This document shows, piece by piece, positions 24,018 through 35,274 of a stretch of DNA of 52,640 nucleotides. Source of the DNA: Chromera velia (taxonomy: Eukaryota; Sar; Chromeraceae); the NCBI GenBank assembly GCA_018398765.1, contig JAHBMJ010000249.1, forward strand, positions 1-52,640, read 5' to 3'. Within the stretch, counting starts at the first letter, position 1. Every line of letters begins with the position of its first letter. The notes below the pieces were generated by a model, which saw only the letters and a program-made list of their open reading frames with translations, was not told the DNA's origin and ran no database searches. The position numbers and the translations under genes are program-made.

Positions 24018-27000
24018 TCAGTCCAGCTCCATCATTTCCTTCTCTCCTTTGGTCTCACTATCGATGCACCCATTCCCCCCCCTTTCTTGCGTTCTCACCT
24101 CCCCTTCCTTGTCGGACTCCTTGATGTCGGACATCGTGAATGCTCCGTTTCTATTCCCACTCGCACTCTCAATGTCGTCAAAGAGTCCCGTCACAGATGC
24201 CGTCTCGGACACACAGTCGGCTTCTGCCCCTGTCTCCTTCTCGTTCTTCTCCCCCTGTTGAGGAACCTCACTCAGACTCTCCTCGTGCGGCTGGGCTTCC
24301 TGAATAGATGGGGTCGTCTTCGCAGAGGAATTCTCCTCCGCGGCTTTCTTTGATGCCTTTTCCTTTTCCTGCTTGGCCTTCTGCTCAGCCTGTTTCTGCC
24401 TCATTTCCTTGTCCTGCTCTTCCAGCTCTTCTTCGGAGAAGACTAGGAGGTGCACTATCTCACTAATCCCTTCCCTGCAATTAAGCATTCATTCGGTCAG
24501 AGAAAGAAGAAGTCACCTGTATTTTGAGCTTGAGTTGAGGAAGTGAGGAGGGCTTTTCGAACTCTTTCACCCCACTGCATTTTTTCTTTTCCTGTCAATT
24601 TTGCCTGAAAGGCATTCATTTGCTCGTGCGTGCGTCAACCCGCCTCCCAAGGTCGCAGATTCGTGTTTTCCTTTTTGTCTGCGTGCCTGTGAGCACTTCG
24701 TTTAGCTGGATTGATTTCTGTCTGTCTGTCTGAGACTATGAACCTGGTTCAGCATAACTGCGAGCCCACCTGACTGACTGACTTAATTTCTCCAGTCTCC
24801 TCAGAAAGGTCCCAAATTCTCAGAACGTCGAAGAGACCCGCCTTCCTCCCTGCCTCCCTTCCCGACTTAGTCTTCAGAAGCTGAGTCACAGAAGAGAGCA
24901 AAGACCTCCGGGCCTCCAGAGATACGGGGGGCCCACAGGCCTCCCGCTGCAGAGAGAAGAGACAAACGGAATTGGCAGACAAACAGACACTGACACAGAC
25001 AGACAGGCTATATGTTTCTTCTTCTCCCTTCTTTTCTTCATGAACACAACAGACAAAAAGAAAGAAAGAACAAAGACAAAAGAACAACACAGACAGACAG
25101 ACAGACGGAAAGGGAAGACAGACAGATGCATGCGAGGCCCCTTCCATATTGAGGGATGGAAAGGGAAAGGACAGACCGCGAGCCTCAAGAGACACGCGAG
25201 CGCGACACAAGGAAGGGGTGTGCTCTCGAAAGGAATCTGCGAACCTAGCACGAAAAGAACTCAAAGATCAAAACAGAACAGGCAGAGTGACTCTGGCAGC
25301 AGAACGGAAAGGAAGGATTAGAGAAAGGAAAGGAAGGACAAGAGAAAGGTAAAACATAGACAAAGAGAGTCAGACAGGGAAAAAAAAAACAGAAGTAGGG
25401 GAGGGAAGGTCGAGCGAGAACGAACTTACAAGAATGAAGGGGTGTACACTCGTCAAGTCCTCCTTATCCTCTTCAATCACCTCCACCCGCATACTGCCGG
25501 CATTCTCGTCTGAACAACCCGCGCCCTGCCCAACCATCCCCTCTCGTATGTGCGTCTTCGCTCTGAGTCTTCTTCTCTTATCCCCAGAAGGTGGCAGCAG
25601 AGCAGCACCAATCTGACACACAACCCCGGCAGCCTCAGAGACCTCCTCCCCCTCCACAACTCCCATCGCCTCATGACACTCCGCATCCGCACACAGATTC
25701 CAGAGAAGCTGCAGACATGCCTCGCGTCTTGGCAGCGTCACTCGGGCAGGATTGTTTTGTGGCGCTCGCAGGAAGCAAAGCAGCGAAGAGAGCAGAGCCC
25801 CGCCTCTGGCGCTCAACTCGTGTCTGCCCTTCTTGGAGGCGCTGATGTTCACTAGCAAGTGGACCGCGTGAATGTACTTGTCAGCCATCTCTCTGCAACA
25901 TGAATCACGTATGTATGAGTGTTGGAAGACTTCGGCCACAAGCCGAACAGACTCACTCGGCTTGTTCTGGCACCCGCCCATCTGCGCTCTCCTCGATGAT
26001 GTCTGTGCGTGTGATTCTCTCTCTCCCCCCCCCTCTCCCTCTCGCATTCACGAGTCAGTCTGGGCGATGGACTAGTTCGTTGCCCTCATTATGAATAACA
26101 AGAAAAGTATGTGTGCACACTTAATTCCTCTGGCCACCCAGATAGATACCTGTCAGAAGTCGGCTCAATGGGGCGGAGACACAAGTCGCAGATCAAGTTC
26201 AGAAACATTCCCTTCAATGCCTCGTCTTTTTCGGTCAGCTGCATCAGGGGGGAGGGATAGAAGCTACATCAGTTGCTTTCCAAGCAGAAATCATTTATGT
26301 CTTTTCAGCAGCGTCGGCGCAATCATTGCTTGGCTTTGCCAAACGTCGAGCAAGGGGCGATTCGGGAAGGGAAAAGAAATAAGGACATTTTTTACCTTTT
26401 TGGCGTGCGAGGCAGACGGAGCAGGATCGCAGGGCAAGAAAGGAAAGGACGATGAGAGATACTGCAAAGAGACGCCGAGGAAAAGATACGGACTCGCTCT
26501 CTCGGACTGAGAATTGGCCGAATTCAGACTTTTGAGCTTGCCTGCAATAGAGCCGCCTTCCCCGTGTCCAGCTGAGTCAGGTTAGTGAGCAGCATGAGAT
26601 GAAGGTGCTCAAAGTTTTGGTTGGCCGTCTTCCGTTTTGCCTGTTGACGGAGGGAGTCCATCACTCTGGCTACTCCTCGAGACTTGAGCATCCTTTCACC
26701 TGCAGTGCAGACACAACACAAGAGCATTTGAGGCAGGCAAAGTGGACACACACACGTGCAAACTCAACTGAAAGAAGGCAGAGATGACCAACACAGTTGG
26801 TGTGACTCTGCCAAGTTGATCATAGTCTTCAGGGACGTCTTGGCAATCTCCACGTTCTCATCGTCAACAGCTCTGAGGAGGCTCTTGATGGCTGTTTTCT
26901 CGTTCTCTTCCTTCTTCAGGAAATCGAGCAGAACGGACTGTTGGGAAAATGCAAGAACGGCATCAAACGCCTGGCTTCTGAGGTCCTCTCTTTGTGCTGA

Positions 27001-27051
27001 GAGGAAACCGATCAGGTCACGAAGATCCTCCTCAGAGACGGAGACTGACAT
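24018..27051 (-). CDS. HGH1: HGH1-like armadillo-repeat chaperone homologue (7 exons)
   Basis: HGH1/FAM203 proteins are armadillo-like chaperones that help fold eEF2 in the cytosol. Exons on the minus strand: 27051-26793, 26699-26542, 26461-26396, 26238-26150, 25892-25430, 24946-24783 and 24474-24018. They join in compatible phases and total 1,656 bases, or 551 residues. The first exon encodes an ARM-like helical region (DLIGFLSAQREDLRSQAF). Exon 2 contains MLLTNLTQLDTGKAALLQ, matching the family's conserved NLT segment. Exon 5 contains LLVNISASKKGRHEL and the RREACLQLLWNLCADAECHE block, the counterpart of the RR...NcCF region. Exon 6 gives FDVLRIWDLSEETGE, the counterpart of the family's VLR segment. 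The protein exceeds the usual length of about 390 because of an acidic, Lys/Glu-rich tail after the last helix and an insert in exon 5. Exon 2 ends at CAG|GCAAGC, so intron 2 is probably of the GC-AG type. Intron 5 contains a dispersed repeat. Confidence 0.85.
25008..25085 (-). repeat. Dispersed intronic repeat R2, copy in HGH1 intron 5
   Basis: Read on the minus strand (the sense strand of the HGH1-like gene), this segment runs from GTTCTTTTGTC to AACATATAG. It is almost identical to 52427-52507 and similar to 52003-52052, all ending in AAGAAACATATAG followed by CTGT units. About 65 bases align to the copy at 52427 with one mismatch, apart from one AAG unit of length difference. Confidence 0.9.
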
Positions 27052-27342
27052 CGCGTTGACAATGAAATCAGATTTATGAATCGAGTCGGGAAAAAAGGAC
27101 AGGCAAAGTCAAAAGGTACGCGTCTGGTCTTTCAGTAGGAGTCAGATACATGCTTGTCTGACAAGAAGCTATAGCTTAACACAAAGATCACTGTCTGAAT
27201 CATGCAGTTGTTAATGCGTGCACGAACCCGATTCTATTGTGCATGAAATCCGATTATGGTACGTCTTGCTGGCCGGGGCCCTGAGCTATACGTTCGCGTA
27301 TAGGGCCCGGCACGGATATATGGCAGCCGCCCGCCGGCCAAG
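27052..27342. other. Spacer between the HGH1-like start and the Helitron-like element
   Basis: This is the short upstream region of the HGH1-like gene. It contains a strong hairpin at 27273-27310, listed separately. No gene is seen. Confidence 0.5.
27273..27310. other. Strong GC hairpin with TTCG loop
   Basis: An outer stem (CCGGGGCCC paired with GGGCCCGG, one bulged G) and an inner stem (TATACG paired with CGTATA, TTCG loop) are separated by a 5-base bulge. It lies 30-70 bases before the first ATG of the Helitron-like reading frame. Helitron-type elements carry terminal hairpins, so it may mark an element end, but no CTRR or TC terminus could be proven. Confidence 0.6.
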
Positions 27343-28800
27343 ATGCCGGGGCTCTTTCTGGGCCAAAGGACCCCCCAAAAAATTATTATTAATATTATCA
27401 CAGACAGTGAGGATGAGATAATTCCGTCTGCAAAAGTTCCGTCTGCACTTCATACTCTGTGCTGCTGCAGTTGCGAGATGAGTTTCGCTCATTGCGTCGA
27501 CGACAACGCTGTGACTTTCCCCGTACATACCCGTACACCAACTGTGGAAGAGTATGCCGCCGCGGTGAAGGAGTGTTGCGACTTAGACTTGCCAAATGCC
27601 TACAGAAGGTTCCCTTACGCATGTTGCGGGACACAGGTTGGGTCTGGACTGCGAGTCTCTATCTTAGCTTTCTCGAAACTAGCTTCGGGCATCACAGAGC
27701 CGAAACACAGGGAAGCCACGGCTAAGGTAAAAGAAGCAGTGCAGTCCGCAATGGCTAAAACCTGCACACATTGTGGCCTTCATTCTTTCCTCTGCGTTGA
27801 AAATCGGTGTAGAAAGTATGCAAAGCGCGGGTGCAGTTACTCAATTGAGGCAGAAGAGAAGTCAGTCTGAGATGTCTTCCAGTGGGAAAAGTAAAAAACA
27901 GTTGTCAAAAAAAGAAATTACCGGCATGCTGGGAGAGCAGATCCTGACCACGAGACCAACACAGGAAGTGATAGAGAGGATAGCGAAAGTGATGAAGACG
28001 GAAAGGCAGAGGAAGATGAAATAGAAGCACTAAAGGAGCTGAGAGTCAACAGTTTCTGCTGGCTATCGAATCTTTTCCTGTCTGTTGTCGTCCAGAATGC
28101 TCCATGGGTGTTCGACTACCCCAAAAATTTCTCCGCCTTGAACGGACTGGTCCTCTATTGCAATAGGTTGAGGACGGCCAACGACGACCCCGTGCCTCCT
28201 TCCCAATTTCTTCCTCTTCAAGGTGAGAACGATGCATACTGGCACTGCACGGCCCATCAATGACTTCTTGATTGTTTAAAATGTTTTCAAAAGCTCCTCT
28301 TGTTAGTCTTTGATCTCAATCCATGCACTAAAAGCTGTTTACGTGATTCAGACTACCTTCGACATCCAGATACAAGACTCTGGCGTCTTCTTCCCAGCTC
28401 TAGCTGCCTTTGTATTTACGTCTATTGCATATAATTCTCAAAATATTTTAATGCGTGCTTGACGTAAATGCGATTGCTCCATGCTGCAGGAGATGCAATA
28501 ACAGAAAATTATCTCCTGGTCTGCCATGAATATGCCGAAGCCATTAGTCACAGACGTTAACCACCGAACGTGTTAGTTCTTCATTGAAATGGCGACCCTC
28601 ATATGAAGGAAGCCTACGCTCCCCATGAAACCGTCCTGGAAGTGCTCCAACCGGATTGGGCACAGGCCATCACACCGATTGAAGCAGCACTTGTCAGCAA
28701 GGTCGGTGCACAGGAACAAGCGACTGACTGCGATGCCCTAGGGCGATACCAGCGACTAACTCCTAGTTTTGCGGGCGCATCTCGTACCTACCTTCCATAG
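27343..28800 (+). pseudogene. Helitron-like protein, Cys-rich N-terminal part
   Basis: From ATG 27343 the frame encodes Cys-rich segments (CCCSCEMSFAHC, CTHCGLHSFLC, RCRKYAKRGC) that look zinc-binding. It meets TGA at 27868 and TAA at 27892, then continues in the same frame with an acidic stretch and NAPWVFDYPKNF. It leaves through a GT donor at 28223 and resumes in frame after the acceptor at 28489 with GDAITENYLLVCHEYAE. Further stops occur at 28558 and 28585. The next part, ITPIEAALVSKVG, resembles the pre-Rep region of Helitron proteins and ends at TAG 28798. The frame is conserved across the stops, so I treat this as one inactivated gene. Confidence 0.55.
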
Positions 28801-29639
28801 ATGTTGGCATGCAGAGGGGGGTAAATGAAAAAACTGCTGACATGCTTTTGTGTGTGTTTTCATATCAATGCCAACTTCCTCGGACCAGTCAAATACTCGA
28901 AACTTCATTTCTGCAGGTTCGCATGGCTGCCTAAATTTATAAAATGACTCCGGCAGGTATCCGTGTGAGCCGGCAGAGCAAACTGCGGAGCTATCATCAC
29001 ATCCAAAGCACCATGACGTTCTTTCCACAAGACATCAAATTTTTTTTTTGAATCTAGTAGACGTCAATGCGATCTACGAGTGCTTGGAGGCACATGAGCG
29101 AACTCTCCCTCGACCTCTCAGCTCCCTCTGAGGTACCATGAGGATCTTGTACAAAGGCAAAAAGGATGACCTGGCTTCTCAGTTGAGACATTCCCTTTCT
29201 TTTGATCCCTAAATCGTCCTGTAAGTAATCCGTTGGAAGTATAAATACGATCATCGGTACATTGCAGAAGGGTGGTCAGTTGACGAAGAGGGAATTCAAG
29301 AGATGGAGGAGTTTATGACTCATGCGGAGGCAAAGGGCTCCCACTAGATCATGATTAAACTGGGGCTTGTAGAGGAAGAAAAAAATGAGGAAGAAGAAGC
29401 AGAAATTAATGGGCGGCAGAGCCACGCAGGTTCGACACCCGCAAACTTGTAACCTGCCCAGCATGCTTCTCAGACAAGCTTGAAAGGACGACCAACGTCC
29501 ACTTCCCATGCTCGGGGTCAATGTGGTGTGCACGTTGGATCATAGAGAGCTTCTCGGCAGTACCGACCCGCCTCTCAGACGTGTGCTTCCAAAAAACACT
29601 GACCGTCGCAGAAATATACAACGATAGAGACTCACACAG
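28801..29639 (+). other. Poorly resolved internal part of the Helitron-like element
   Basis: Only short reading frames are found here. Candidate acceptors (TTCTGCAG near 28917 and CATTGCAG near 29268) suggest one or more introns. A Glu-rich fragment (near 29270-29400) could be a short exon. I cannot define joins. Confidence 0.3.
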
Positions 29640-32053
29640 ATACCGATGATCCCCCTCCCCTTTCCGCTTCGGAAGATGAAGACGAAAATGATGATTCCCC
29701 TGAAGCTCCCCTTTGCGCTTCAGAAGATGAGGATGGAGAGGAAGAACCGCCTTCTCTCGTGAATTCAGACGATGAAGAGTCGGACACAGAGACAGGGTCT
29801 GTATCAAAGCTGCTCGTTGTTCGCTGGAAAGTCTCTGGCATGGTAGACCGTGGCTTTTGCGGCGTTCCATCACACCAATGTACTCAACACGCCATAAAAC
29901 GCGAAGCAGCAGTCGCGCGAGCAGCCATAGAAGAAGCAACACGCAGAGAAACAGGGAGGCAAACCCACCGTCCCCCCTCCTCTGCAGCGTTCCGTCGCGC
30001 AGGTCTATATTCACGCCCTCGGGCAACGGACCCGCCTGAACCCACCCGAGAAGAGAAAGAAAACATAGAGGAGAAAACAAAACTGCCTGAGGAGTATGGG
30101 ACCTTAATCATGCCCCCCAGCAGCCATGAACCACTAGATACCTACACGTCCTCGTGGTTGCTCGTGGATGCCTACCCAGAAGTGTTCTTGTATGGTATTA
30201 GCGGTTTTAAGGATGTAGGAAATAAGTGAAAAAATATGGCCGTCCCGGAATGTGAATACTTCCCCCCTCTTAGTCTGCAGGCCCGCGCCCGCATCAAACT
30301 AATGAATGTCCGACAGAGTGCAGCCCGATGCCCATCTTTCCCCTTCTCAGTCCTTTGCATCTTACAAACTCAGTAAGCCCACTGTGAGTCTTATCTTGCA
30401 TTCTTGCATGGGTGGCAAGAGACGGAAATCATCAACACGCTCGATACAAAGGAAATAGAACAGCTTGCAGAGGCGGTCAAAGCACAACAAGGCAGTCAGT
30501 CAAGCACGCAGAGCCATCTGCCGAAAAAGCTGCAGAAGCTGTTGAACTCCCTGACTACGGCCTCCAAAAAAGTGATGGGAACTGTTATAGTGCTTGGTTG
30601 AATGTCATGGCGTTCATTGATGCGATCGATGATCGTGTACGCAGGACCCCTTCTCTTCTTCCATACACATAACCCGAACGAGTTTCAGACGGCGTTGGTG
30701 TGGAGGCGTGTCAATCAATTTTTCAGATTCGAGTTTCCTCATAAGTTGACAACGGAAAACCAGCAGGTTACCACAGAATCCAATCCTGTCGCGGTCGCCC
30801 AGTTTTTCGAAGACCGCATGCAGTCCCTCTTTCGATTGTTTCTAAGACTCCCAGCCGTTGCCTCAGCCCCTATGCATAAGAGGCTGGTGCATCCCGGAGC
30901 TCGATGTTCTTACACAGCAGCCCCGTGTTCAGGTGACTGTCCTCCCAGTGATGCCCATCACAATCCCGTCACTGTTAGAGTTTAAGGTTCCACGCCTGCC
31001 GCAGCGCATCCCTGCCCATCATCCCCTATCGAATCCTGCACCGAGCAGTCAGACAACCATATCTCCTCATCTGTCCCCGTTAAAAATCCTACGGCTCCCA
31101 GAAAAACTCTTGGTAGCCTCCGGAACGGTCTGAAGGCAACGTTGAAGGAACTTGAAGAGGAGGTGGAGACGGAAGGATAGGATCCCGCCGGGGTCGGGGT
31201 GTTAGACCCACTGGAGGCAGTCTTCTCCACCGTTGAGACGGGGACAAAAGGTAACCCGCACGCCCACCATCCATTGTGGGCACGTCGTCTGCTTCCAAAC
31301 CATGAGCTGATTCAATGCCTCGATGAAGAACCACCATTCCGCAAGGAAGTAGAGGGTTTTATCTCAACCACAGTGCAGGAAGACTTCTGCCAAATAGCAG
31401 AGTTTCCTCCGGTTTGTCCTATAGATTTTGGTCTGACTGCTTTGTCATCTCCAGAAAGCCGAGAGCAAAGGCAGGCATTGCAAGATTGGGCGAAGGCGAT
31501 AGAGATGCCGGAGGGGGTTTTAAAGTCAATCCTTGAAGCTCTTGATTACGAGGAAGCCGGAAAACTACTGATTACGTGGGCACACACAGAGAATGAGCGA
31601 GATACTGTGGCATTAGACATGGAAGAAGATCCCCTCACTCTGGAAGTAGAAGATATGGGGGGCTTCAATATTGTTAATCAAAGGGGGGCTGTCGGACTAA
31701 CAGGTGCACGTCTTCTTCACGCTGCTAGAAAGTTTGTTCTCCACAAGATTACTCACACACCAACGTGTTTCAAAACCGTTTGGAGCCGCCTTAAGAACAT
31801 CTGCCGCTTCGGATTGCGAAAGGCTTTGATTGAGTTTACAGAGTGGAAGGTGAAAGAAAGGATGGTAATTGAACGCAAGTATGGCTGGTCGACAGGTTAT
31901 AATCATTGGATCCTTCTTGCCCATATCCACAACCATGACCTCAAGCCCCTCCTTGGTCGAGCAGAGCGCGTAAATGCAACTATCGCTTACGGGTGTAACT
32001 ACTCCAGCAAAGCCGAGCTCTCCTACTTCAACTTTTTGATCTTTTTCGCTCAT
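29640..32053 (+). pseudogene. Helitron-like N domain and HUH Rep endonuclease
   Basis: One reading frame runs through this segment and is broken by stops at 30227, about 30371, 30599, 30983 and about 31178. It encodes an acidic stretch, then DAYPEVFLYGISGF, which matches the Helitron LFPyGxGG region. The Helitron-like N domain at 30602 contains YAGPLLFFHTHNPNEF and ESNPVAVAQFFEDRM. The Rep nuclease follows. NPHAHHPLW at about 31253-31276 supplies the His-x-His of a HUH nuclease. CFKTVWSRLKNICRFGLRK is the Helitron C...CRFG segment, and HNHDLKPLL is the conserved NHD region. Two tyrosines spaced Y-x3-Y-x2-K (31988 and 32000) match the catalytic tyrosines. The segment ends at a GTAAGC donor in phase 0. 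Confidence 0.75.
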
Positions 32054-32276
32054 GTAAGCACAGAAAGATACAAGCACGACAACACTCTTGACCTTCAAGT
32101 CCTTTGACTTTCTCACCATGCAACCCTCTGCCGTATAATTAAAATGATATTTCCTTTTGTTCGATTTCTCGTCTGAAAATTAAGATCATGAAAGACGCTG
32201 CCATGCACCACATGCAGGTATTAACGACAGATCCAAACATACTTGATTGCTCTGTTTTATGCATGTTTTCATGCAG

Positions 32277-34908
32277 GCGCGATCCTGGATGCTCGCCAAA
32301 GATGACAAGGAGTCTGACGAGGTAGAAGCAAAGTGGTTCATGAACGCGCTCCACAATGCCCTTCGGTTAAAACAGCAGATGAGTGCACCGATGGCGTGTC
32401 ATTTGCTCCTAAACTGGACTCCCGACACAAATCTTTCCCCCAAAATGAATCGAAGAGACCGATTTTCATAGTATACTTTTTCTACGCTTTATGTCAGCAA
32501 CGTCCTTTATGCGCTTCATTCCTTGCTGAGGGTGGACACCAAAAAATCGGACGCTGTGTCAAAGCCTGCTTCGGCGTCCCCTGCCCCGTCAGCACCTCTT
32601 TTCACCGCTGACAGCTTACCTCAATGGAGGGAAACCTTTCTGTTCCAGTTTACCGACTTGTCTCCAGTGTTTGAAGCCCCCAACTCAGAAGCAATGGATG
32701 ACCGCAGTCATGGCGATGCAGGACGAACCCCGCGTCGACCATATTCTGCACCGCCTCCTCGGCGCCGCAGCTTTGACACTGCTTTTTCCGAAGAAGCAGC
32801 GTCTGAGGCAGAAGCCTCCTTAGATGAAACCTCCGAGATGCAGCTGACATCAAATCTAACTCCAAGGTCTTGTATCCCTCCAGTGGATACGACAGCTGGT
32901 TCTCACTTAGAGTCAGCCATTCAACAAGATACTTTTCCTATAGTTGACCGCCTCTCCCGTCGACTCTGTTATGGAGAATCGCTTCCAACAGACTCTCCGA
33001 TGCTAATGACCCGTCGGGTGAGATTCATAGACTCATTTGAGGTCTGCGATCGGCTGTAAGAGGACAGCCATAGCCCTGTTCATGTCGAATGGGCCAAACT
33101 CTTGCAAGAAGATCGGGCAGAGGAGACAGACTTTGGTATTGTTAATGATTCGGGAGCACATACAGAAGACCGACCTGGCAATAGACAGGGAGAAGAGGAA
33201 GAAGAACAAGAAGAACTTCAAAAAGAAGAAGAAAAAGAAGAAGAAGCCAAAGAAGGGGTAGAAAGAGCTAACGGGGAGGCTCAGGACAAGGCCGAGCTAG
33301 AGGGAGAAGCTCCTATTTCTGAGGAACACCTGTCCTCATGGGAGTTTTTCAACCCCGATAATGTACCTAAGTGGGCATCTAGAAGGGCTCTTCGCCTTCG
33401 GAGGGGAGAGCTTTTCCTGCATGACCGTTTCAGTCTCTATTATGCCTGCCCGCCCGCTCTCTCCTCGTTCTCCCTATTCAAGTTTTGTATGTGGGTCAAA
33501 ATCGTTCTTGCACCAAGACGTGCTTCTGATGGAGTCGCGTTTGAGCGCTCGTTGTCTCATCAAAAGAAAACATTGACCACAGACCCTGAGGGAGATACAC
33601 TAAAACGCGGTTTCGTCCCTATTCCCCCAAAGGAAGCAGATGACGGTCTTGGATGGGAATTTGGAGGATGGTACATAGAGTTTGAGAGGGAAAGAAGGGG
33701 TGCTTCCCACCACGGCAAAGCCGAATTGAGACTTCTGGACCGACCCCACATTTCTAACCTCAACGGACTCTCTTTACGGTCCGATAGCTGCACTGGTGCC
33801 TTAGACGCCGCTTCCCTCCTGGGACTCTTCCTTTTTACCCCTCACTACAATTTCCGTCAGCTTACCAGAAAGGTCCTCGAAGCATCACCCATTGCAACTA
33901 CGTACCAAGAGGAGCTGTAGCAAGACCTGCCTCCGCACTCTGACAGCATCTTTCTTGACAAGACACCAACTCTTGCACTGCAGCCAGAATTCAGAGGTAC
34001 TTTCATTGTAGGTGCAGTAGAGCAATTCTTTGGTTCGCCTTTATCTGACCACTGGCAGCTTTTGGTTCACAAAAGTTGCACCCGCCTCCATGAGGAGATA
34101 CAAAACCTCTCCTCTCCGCTGGTGCTCCTCTATGAACGTTACTTCTACTATGCTAACCTGTTGTCATTGCAGCGACGTCACTCCAAAATCGAAGCCGACA
34201 TTGCAGACAGAAAAAAAAAAGAAGATCACGCTGCAGTACACGACCCTTACGGTCCTCAACGGCAGGCAATCAAAGACAACTGTCGGGGAGGGCTGAGTAG
34301 AGATGATGAAGGAACCTATAAAGTTTCCTTCCAAAAATTTGAACAGAAAGGCCCATGCAGGCCGCAAGCCCTCCTCAAATCCCTCATTGCACCCACCCAA
34401 GGCTCGTCTTCAGCAGTGAGCACCGGTATCATCACCGAGACAATGGACACCCTGAAGTCCCGCATCGCTGCAATCGAAAAAAGGTCTGAACAGCAGCAGT
34501 CTGACAAAAAGAAGCCACGCACCAATCCCTTTCTCCTCTCAGAGGACACTTCGGTGACGTCGATGCACGACTTTCTTTACAAGCTCTCGCAAACAAAACT
34601 CGATTTCAAAGTGGCCGAACAAAAACGTATCGCACAACTGAACAACAAGTTGAACACGTTACAGCAACCGTCCGATGCTTCAGCTTCTTCCCAACCTCCA
34701 CCCCCTCGAACAGGGTCCGACAAGTCTGCATCTATCTGGAGCAGCGCCGCATATCCAAACGCTCAGCCACAGCATCCTGTCTTCGACAAAGACTTTCTGA
34801 AGAAATTGATTGAAGACGAGATCGATAAGTACACGACAAAGCTGAACGATCTCCAACGTCTTGCCGTTCGTATCTGCTTTGAAGGCCTTCTCAGTGCAGA
34901 TGACGAAG
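32277..34908 (+). pseudogene. Helitron-like protein, linker between Rep and helicase
   Basis: After the acceptor at 32276 one frame runs for about 2.6 kb with only three stops (TAG 32469, TAA 33057, TAG 33918) and no frameshift. The first part, ALRLKQQMSAPMACHLLL, corresponds to the post-Rep helix of Helitron proteins. A Ser/Pro-rich region and a Glu/Lys-rich coiled stretch (33190-33260) follow, then an unrecognised domain at 33300-33917. The last part contains coiled-coil-like sequence and ends with LNDLQRLAVRICFEGLL, which resembles the LNxxQ motif at the start of PIF1-like helicases. The exon ends at GAC GAA G before GTTAGT. Confidence 0.6.
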
Positions 34909-35274
34909 GTTAGTTTTCGTGTTTACATACCGTTTCTGTTTTTTTCGGTTTTGAAATTCTAGTATATCATCTTTGGCTTCCTTTAGAGCCTTTCACACGT
35001 CGGCATCAAAACGTTCTATATCATTCAGACAGCTTTCAAAAACTTGTAACAACAATGTGTAAGATCAGCTCAGGACCCTGTTTTCTTTCTTTACAAGTCT
35101 CTTACACTTGCATCTGCAGCATACGTCATCTGAACTATGTTTACTACAACAGGCATCAAGACGCTATTATATTATCCATCATCGTGCAAACCTTAGACAG
35201 TCCATCTCACTTTTAACAGATCGTGCATATCTCTAACACCCGAGTTTTTTATGCTTTACACTCCCTTCTTGCAG

